Positions 59,129 through 64,000 of a stretch of DNA of 64,000 nt are shown here, in pieces. This stretch comes from Lachnospiraceae bacterium (lineage in GTDB: Bacteria; Bacillota; Clostridia; Lachnospirales; Lachnospiraceae), in NCBI GenBank assembly GCA_910575555.1, contig CAJTFX010000020.1, positions 17,383 through 81,382 of the forward strand, given 5' to 3'. Both the position numbers and the translations under genes were made by a program. Each line of letters opens with the position of its first letter. Positions within the stretch are counted from its first letter, which is position 1. The notes beneath the pieces are model-generated. The model had not been told where the DNA came from and did not search any database. It saw nothing but the letters and a program-made list of their open reading frames with translations.

Positions 59129-60082
59129 GTGTTTACGAAAGGGAATCTTGGACGGAAACTTTTGAAACGGTTGTTGAATTTTGTCATTGTGGTGTGGGGA
59201 GTTGTGACCCTGAGTTTTTGCCTGCAGGTTTTTACAGGAACAGACCCGGCAGAAATGATTGTAAGGAAAAACAATCTTTTTGCAACTGAGGAGCAGATAC
59301 AGGCGGTACGGACGGAACTGGGGCTGGATGCACCATTCCATGAACGCTATCTTGACTACATAAAAGGTGTGTTCCATGGTGATCTGGGGACTGCAATCAC
59401 AAACAGGAAGCCTGTTATCCAGAATATAATGGAAGCGCTGCCGGTTACATGCATCATAATCATTATGGCAATGGTGTGGATTATGTTGTTTACGACTCTT
59501 GTAGCGGTGTTTAGTGTTATTCGGAAAAATGGAATTTTTGATAACGCTGCAAGGCTGTTCTGTATCATAGGGATATGTGTTCCAAGCTTCTGGCTGGCAC
59601 TGATACTGTTGTCCGTATTTGCAGTTAAAATCCCTGTTTTCAGTGTGATTGCAGACGGTAGCATAAAGTCGCTGATATTACCTTCTGTTTCGATGGCCGT
59701 GCCTGTTATTTGTATCGCAACAAGAGTCCTTCGGGCCTCGATACTGAATGAATTGAAGAGCGATTATGTCGTATATGCAAAAGCCAGGGGGTTTTCAAAT
59801 ACACAGATTATATATGGGGAGGTATTAAGGAATGCCCTGCCCGCAGCAATCACGTTGTTTGCTCAATACTGTGCTGCCCTGTTTGGAACATCTGCCCTGG
59901 TAGAAAATGTTTTCTCTATTGAAGGGCTGGGAAGCTACCTGATTAAATCTTGTGAAGGGATGGATATATATGGGATATCAGGAGCGATCCTGGTGTGTGC
60001 TGTTTTATTTGTATTTTTTAATACAGTGGCAGACATTCTTTCGGCCGTCATCTGTCCGGCATACAGGGGGGAGCGGATATGA
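59129..60082 (+). CDS. ABC importer permease 1 (NikB/OppB type)
   Basis: A 317-residue permease with six helices; N-terminal FVIVVWGVVTLSFCLQVFTG DP-type start and the PAEMI motif of OppB/NikB proteins; cytoplasmic loop DYVVYAKARGFSNTQIIYGE is the EAA motif that contacts the ATPases. GTG 59129 is the first start in frame, with AAAGGAAAGTGAG about 15 bases upstream, so the start is uncertain. It overlaps the next gene by four bases. Imports nickel, a metal chelate or peptides; context favours metal. Confidence 0.85.
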   Translation: MFTKGNLGRKLLKRLLNFVIVVWGVVTLSFCLQVFTGTDPAEMIVRKNNLFATEEQIQAVRTELGLDAPFHERYLDYIKGVFHGDLGTAITNRKPVIQNIMEALPVTCIIIIMAMVWIMLFTTLVAVFSVIRKNGIFDNAARLFCIIGICVPSFWLALILLSVFAVKIPVFSVIADGSIKSLILPSVSMAVPVICIATRVLRASILNELKSDYVVYAKARGFSNTQIIYGEVLRNALPAAITLFAQYCAALFGTSALVENVFSIEGLGSYLIKSCEGMDIYGISGAILVCAVLFVFFNTVADILSAVICPAYRGERI

Positions 60083-60897
60083 AGAGAAAAGTGCAGATAA
60101 CAGCAGGCATTATGCTCATTACATTTTTTGTGCTTGTGGCAGTATGCGCACCCATATTTGCCCCACATAATCCGAACACAACGAACCTTGCCATGAAAAA
60201 TGCGGCGCCATGCATGGAATATCCATTTGGATGTGACCAGTTGGGGCGATGTGAATTATCAAGGCTGATGTATGGTGCGAGATATTCGCTTGGACTGTCT
60301 ATACCTGTTTTGTTTGCATTAGCGGTTACAGCATTGTTTTTTGGCTGTTACTCCTGTTACAAAGGGGGCATTTTCAGCGAGATAATACGGCTGCTGTGTG
60401 ATATTTTGATGGCATTCCCTGTATTAGTGATCGCAATGGCACTGGTCACATCATTTGACAGCCCGACAGCCTGCATCATTATAGCAATCAGTATATCTAT
60501 GCTGGCATGGTTTTTAAGGATGGTTCGTTCCTATGCAAAGACAGAATGTGGAAAGGAGTATATTGAGGCGGCACAAATTTCCGGCGCATCGGGGTTGCGG
60601 ATTGTGTTTAGGCATCTCATCCCAAATGTGTTGCCGCAGTTTGTTGTATATTTCACAACGGGAATCGCTTCGGTCATTATATCTATATCCAGCTTCGCTT
60701 TTCTTGGTGTCGGATTAGTTCAGGGAACGGCGGAGTGGGGAGCTATGTTAAACGATGCGCGTAACAGCATTTATACGAATCCAAGCCTGATTATTTATCC
60801 GGGCATCTGTCTGGTTATATGCTGCGCTGGCTTTAACCTGCTGGGAGAAGGATTACGTGACGCTATTGGGAAGGAGGACGAGACCAATGCTTCTTGA
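60079..60897 (+). CDS. ABC importer permease 2 (NikC/OppC type)
   Basis: A 272-residue permease with the N-terminal helix and PHNPNTTNLA segment typical of OppC/NikC, YPFGCDQLGRCELSRLMYGA, and the EAA loop KEYIEAAQISGASGLRIVFR. It overlaps the first permease by four bases and the next ATPase by 11 bases. With 59129 it forms the membrane channel. Confidence 0.9.
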   Translation: MKRKVQITAGIMLITFFVLVAVCAPIFAPHNPNTTNLAMKNAAPCMEYPFGCDQLGRCELSRLMYGARYSLGLSIPVLFALAVTALFFGCYSCYKGGIFSEIIRLLCDILMAFPVLVIAMALVTSFDSPTACIIIAISISMLAWFLRMVRSYAKTECGKEYIEAAQISGASGLRIVFRHLIPNVLPQFVVYFTTGIASVIISISSFAFLGVGLVQGTAEWGAMLNDARNSIYTNPSLIIYPGICLVICCAGFNLLGEGLRDAIGKEDETNAS

Positions 60898-61663
60898 AGT
60901 AAAAGAACTCACGGTTTCCCTTGCTTCGGGTAAAAGAATATCAGAACATATTTCTTTTCAGGTTGAGAAGGGGGAAATGCTTTCCATTGTCGGAAGTTCC
61001 GGAGCTGGGAAAACCACTATTTGCATGGCGGTCATGGGGTTACTCGGAACATCCTATAAAACCCAGGGAAAGGTTATTTTTCATGAAAAAGACATTCTGA
61101 CCATGCATGAAAAAGAGCGGAGACAGATATATGGGAAAGAAATCTGCTATATTATGCAGAATCCCATGACTGCGTTCAATCCGTCCATCAAGATTGGCAG
61201 ACAGTTAGAAAGAACTTATTTGCAGCACCATAACCATATAACGAAAGCGGAAATGTTAATTATCCAGGAAAAGATACTGCAAAAATTAGGATTAGAAGAT
61301 ACAGAACGGATTCTGAAGAGCTACCCTTTTATGCTTTCCGGCGGGATGCTCCAAAGGCTGATGATTGCTGCGGCTTTAATCAACCAGCCTCAGGTACTGG
61401 TTGCTGATGAGACTACCACGGCAATTGATGCCTGCAACCGAATGGAACTGATGGAGGAATTAAGGAAGCTCTGTGATGAAGGGATGTCAATCCTGTTTGT
61501 TACCCACGATATAAGATTAACAGCCTATTCGGATAAAATCCTGATTATGAACCGTGGGAAGGTGATTGAATCAGGGATGACAAAGAACGTTTTGGAAAAC
61601 CCAAAGGAGGAGTATACAGAACATTTGCTTTATGCGTGCCACTTGGAAAGGAGGAGTTTTTAA
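60887..61663 (+). CDS. ABC importer ATPase 1 (NikD/OppD type)
   Basis: A 258-residue ATPase: Walker A VGSSGAGKTTICMA, Q-loop IMQNPMTAFNP, signature FMLSGGMLQRLMIAAAL, Walker B QVLVADETTTAID, H-loop THDIR. The ATG at 60887 has AAGGAGG eight bases upstream, inside the permease gene. Its C-terminus lacks the long OppD extension with a Cys cluster, as in NikD. Works with 61663. Confidence 0.9.
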   Translation: MLLEVKELTVSLASGKRISEHISFQVEKGEMLSIVGSSGAGKTTICMAVMGLLGTSYKTQGKVIFHEKDILTMHEKERRQIYGKEICYIMQNPMTAFNPSIKIGRQLERTYLQHHNHITKAEMLIIQEKILQKLGLEDTERILKSYPFMLSGGMLQRLMIAAALINQPQVLVADETTTAIDACNRMELMEELRKLCDEGMSILFVTHDIRLTAYSDKILIMNRGKVIESGMTKNVLENPKEEYTEHLLYACHLERRSF

Positions 61664-62427
61664 TGATAGAAATACATCGTCTTAGCTGCTCCTTTTCAGA
61701 AGGTATGTTTTCCAGAAGCCAGTTTATGGCAGTTTCTCCAACCAGCGCATCCTTTAAAAATGGCGGGAGATATGCAATTGTGGGCGAGTCCGGTTCCGGC
61801 AAAACGACTCTTGCCAGGATGATAGCAGGACTCCAAAAACCGAGCGGAGGGAATATGATGATAGACAATGAGCCTGTTTATGGAAAGAAAAGAGGTGTCA
61901 GAAAATGCCATTTCAAAAAAGTGCAGATTATACAGCAGAATTCTGCTTCAGCCTTGGATCCTAAGATGGTGATTGGAAAATCCATTGAAGAACCGCTGGT
62001 TTGCTTTTTCCATATGGAGAAGGCAGAAAGAAAAAAGCGCTGCAAGGAACTGATGGCCATGTGCAACTTGCCCGTGGATTATTATGCCCGTTTGCCGTCA
62101 GAATTGTCCGGCGGCGAGCAGAAGCGTGTTGCCATTGCAAGGGCTTTGGCTGTAGAACCGGAATGCCTCATTTTTGATGAAGCTACAAATGGTTTTGACC
62201 TTCCGTTGCGAAAAAGGATTGTTGAGGAAATTATCGACCTACAGAGAAAGACCGGGTTCACCATGATTTTTATTACACATGACATGGAACTTGCGGTTGT
62301 AGTGGCTGATGAAATCCTTGTGATGAAGGATTCATGTTTAGTTGAGCAGGCTGCCTTTTCGGGCGATACGTCTGTATTCACAAATGAATACAGCAGAATG
62401 TTGTTAATGGCAAGCGGAATCAAATAG
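61663..62427 (+). CDS. ABC importer ATPase 2 (NikE/OppF type)
   Basis: A 254-residue ATPase: Walker A VGESGSGKTTLARM, Q-loop IQQNSASALDP, signature ELSGGEQKRVAIARAL, Walker B CLIFDEATNGFDLP, H-loop THDMELA. It overlaps the previous stop by one base (TAATG). Completes the two-permease, two-ATPase importer. A short gap then leads to the binding protein. Confidence 0.9.
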   Translation: MIEIHRLSCSFSEGMFSRSQFMAVSPTSASFKNGGRYAIVGESGSGKTTLARMIAGLQKPSGGNMMIDNEPVYGKKRGVRKCHFKKVQIIQQNSASALDPKMVIGKSIEEPLVCFFHMEKAERKKRCKELMAMCNLPVDYYARLPSELSGGEQKRVAIARALAVEPECLIFDEATNGFDLPLRKRIVEEIIDLQRKTGFTMIFITHDMELAVVVADEILVMKDSCLVEQAAFSGDTSVFTNEYSRMLLMASGIK

Positions 62428-62473
62428 TTTCCGTTTTCTATAAAAATTTAAAATTAGAAAGGAATGTTTTGTG

Positions 62474-63862
62474 ATGAAATTCAAACGATTAGCAGCGGCA
62501 CTACTGGCCGTGAGCATGGTTTTTTCTCTTGCAGCGTGTTCCAGCAATGAGAAACCGATTGAAGGGCAGCAATCTGGAACACAATCTGAAGTGCAGGAAA
62601 CCATTCACCTTAATATGGCTGAAAGCTGGGGGTTCGAGTATTTTTATACAGTAATTACCCCGGATGTGACTTCGAGCGGTTATGACCTTACTTATTGGCT
62701 CCCGTCTTTTTATGATACGCTGGTAGAGTACGACGAGGATGGGAAGTTGTCCGGTGTTCTGGCTGAAAACTGGTCAATGAGTGATGACGGTACTACATAT
62801 ATATTTAAAATCCGCCAAGGCATTAAATTTTCTGACGGCTCTGACCTGACGGCTGAAGATGTGGCGAAATCGCTTATGGCAGTCCCGGTAAATCTTGGAC
62901 AATATAACGGCGGCTACGGAAAACTTTCAACGATTGTGGAAGATGCTGTAGCCACTGACGAATACACAGTAGAGCTTCATCTAACGCAGCCTTATTATGG
63001 GACCATGCGTGAACTGTGCCTTGCAAATCCATGGGGCATAGTATCCAGTGAGCAGATCAACGAGGATTTAACCGCTAAGGATACATTTAAGACAGCTACC
63101 TGTGGCACAGGTCCGTTTATGTACGCCGGAAAAAGTGACGGTCAGGTATGGGATTTCGAGAGTAATCCGAACTATTGGGGTGATAAACCGGAGGTTGACA
63201 GTTTTTCTGTTAAGAATATTCCAGATAATGATGCTAAGCTGCTTGCGTTAAAAAATGGCGAGATTGATTTTTATGCGGGTATCACTAAGATTTCGATTGA
63301 AAACTTTGAGGAAATGGATACGACATCAGGTTTTTCCGCCAAGGCAGACGACGGAGCCATGCAGACATATTACATGGGGTACAATCTGAATGATCCGGCA
63401 TTCAGCGATCAGGCTGTGCGTGAGGCCATTACAATGGCGATTGACAAGGACACGATTGCTACGAAAATTTTTGGCGGATTGTATGAAAAAGCAGATACGT
63501 TTTTTTCAGAAAGTGTCCCTTACTGTGATATAGAACAAAAGGTTTATGAGTACGACATTGAGGCGGCAAAACAGCTCTTAGACGAAGCGGGATATATAGA
63601 TACTGACGGTGATGGGATTCGTGAAAAGGATGGTGTGAAACTGTCGGCAGTATTTGCTTATCAGACTGGTTCTGCATCAGATGATGATACGGTGGTCTAT
63701 ATATGCGACCAGTTGAAACAGATCGGTATTGAACTTACGCCGAACTCTGCAGCAATGATGGACTGGTACGCTATGGTAATGGGCGGCCAGTATGGAGTGA
63801 CAATCTTTAAGACACAGGGTGGATATGTAGTGGTCAAGCTTTTTTGTAACATTTGTGGCTAA
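62474..63862 (+). pseudogene. Solute-binding lipoprotein, 3' end replaced by foreign DNA
   Basis: A family 5 (NikA/DppA type) extracytoplasmic binding protein. Lipoprotein signal with lipobox LAAC (Cys near 22); then WLPSFYDTLVEYDEDGKLSG, GTTYIFKIRQGIKFSDGSDL, NYWGDKPEVDSF and VREAITMAIDKDTIATKIFG. Family members have about 500-540 residues. Here the frame is family-like up to TIFKTQGGY (about 63828) and then reads VVVKLFCNICG to a stop at 63862. The last 70 or so residues are missing, so substrate binding may be lost. ATG 62474 has AAAGGAATG upstream. Confidence 0.82.
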
Positions 63863-64000
63863 AAATTTATTGGATTGTTGCCTGGGGTCTATCGGAGCTG
63901 TCAGGTTTTGCCAATAGTGCTACGCACCGCTTCGCAGCCATGCCATTGACAAAACCTGACATTCCCGATTGTGGGTAATCAGGCAATCCAATCAGGAAGC
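63829..64000. other. Foreign sequence with nested inverted repeats at window end
   Basis: ATTGGATTG (63869-63877) / CAATCCAAT (63974-63982), GCCTG / CAGGC inside them, and TGTCAGGTTTTGCCAAT (63899-63915) / ATTGACAAAACCTGACA (63945-63961, one mismatch) form nested arms. Probably the end of an insertion element that entered the binding-protein gene; its transposase would lie beyond the window. Confidence 0.5.

Overview
The window looks like chromosome of a gut Lachnospiraceae (Blautia/Dorea/Roseburia-type Clostridia). The grounds are AGGAGG ribosome sites, agr-type peptide signalling, Tn4451-family mobilisation genes, runs of large serine recombinases, and ABC and two-component proteins of clostridial type. 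No rRNA or tRNA was recognised. By eye, 1-19.6 kb and 30.3-43.4 kb are AT-rich, while the inserted transposon and the part after about 51.7 kb are richer in GC.

Region 1 (1-18.7 kb) is a peptide quorum-sensing island. A complete agr locus, agrA-agrC-agrB-agrD (8.1-11.0 kb), is followed by a second, rearranged one: XRE-agrA2-agrC2-agrB2 on the minus strand with a 48-residue agrD2 diverging from it (14.9-18.3 kb). Around them are secreted proteins, charged cytoplasmic-type proteins, two free-standing proteins with RNA polymerase alpha-CTD-like motifs, an ECF sigma factor and an alpha/beta hydrolase. A 13-bp element (CCGTTTTCTGCAA / CCACTTTCTGCAA) occurs as a tandem pair with a 20-bp period. In eight cases it lies 6 bp upstream of a -35 box with -10 boxes 16-18 bp further on, including the promoters of agrAC and agrBD. 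A further copy near 40.9 kb drives another secreted/cytoplasmic gene pair. This is probably a LytTR-controlled regulon.

Region 2 (18.9-40.2 kb) is a radical-SAM peptide (RiPP) cluster: two radical SAM/SPASM maturases, two adjacent genes for an identical 50-residue three-cysteine precursor plus a decayed third copy, a subtilisin-like protease with an acyl-carrier-like C-terminal segment, an ABC exporter, a two-component system and a three-gene ABC immunity-type transporter. The first maturase is split by a 10.7 kb Tn4451-like transposon (19.6-30.3 kb). Its genes are tnpX, tnpW, a relaxase, mobC, a sigma-like gene, a DUF4097-like lipoprotein, an ABC transporter, a two-component system and a frameshifted tnpV. 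The two gene halves rejoin in frame across a shared TTATCT.

Region 3 (44.1-51.7 kb) is a recombination module: two recombinase-like proteins without the catalytic serine, a PemK/MazF toxin, small proteins, and three tandem large serine recombinases. It ends against an aldo/keto reductase gene that lacks its 5' part, so 51.7 kb is probably the right end of a large integrated element whose left end lies outside the window.

Region 4 (51.7-64 kb) looks like host backbone: a DUF4405-like membrane protein, an amidase remnant, TetR with a pair of ABC exporter-fold proteins, an AraC regulator, and a nickel/peptide-type ABC importer whose binding-protein gene is broken near 63.83 kb by foreign sequence. 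A GTTAG-N6-CTAAC palindrome precedes both the ABC pair and the importer, which suggests one metal-related regulon.
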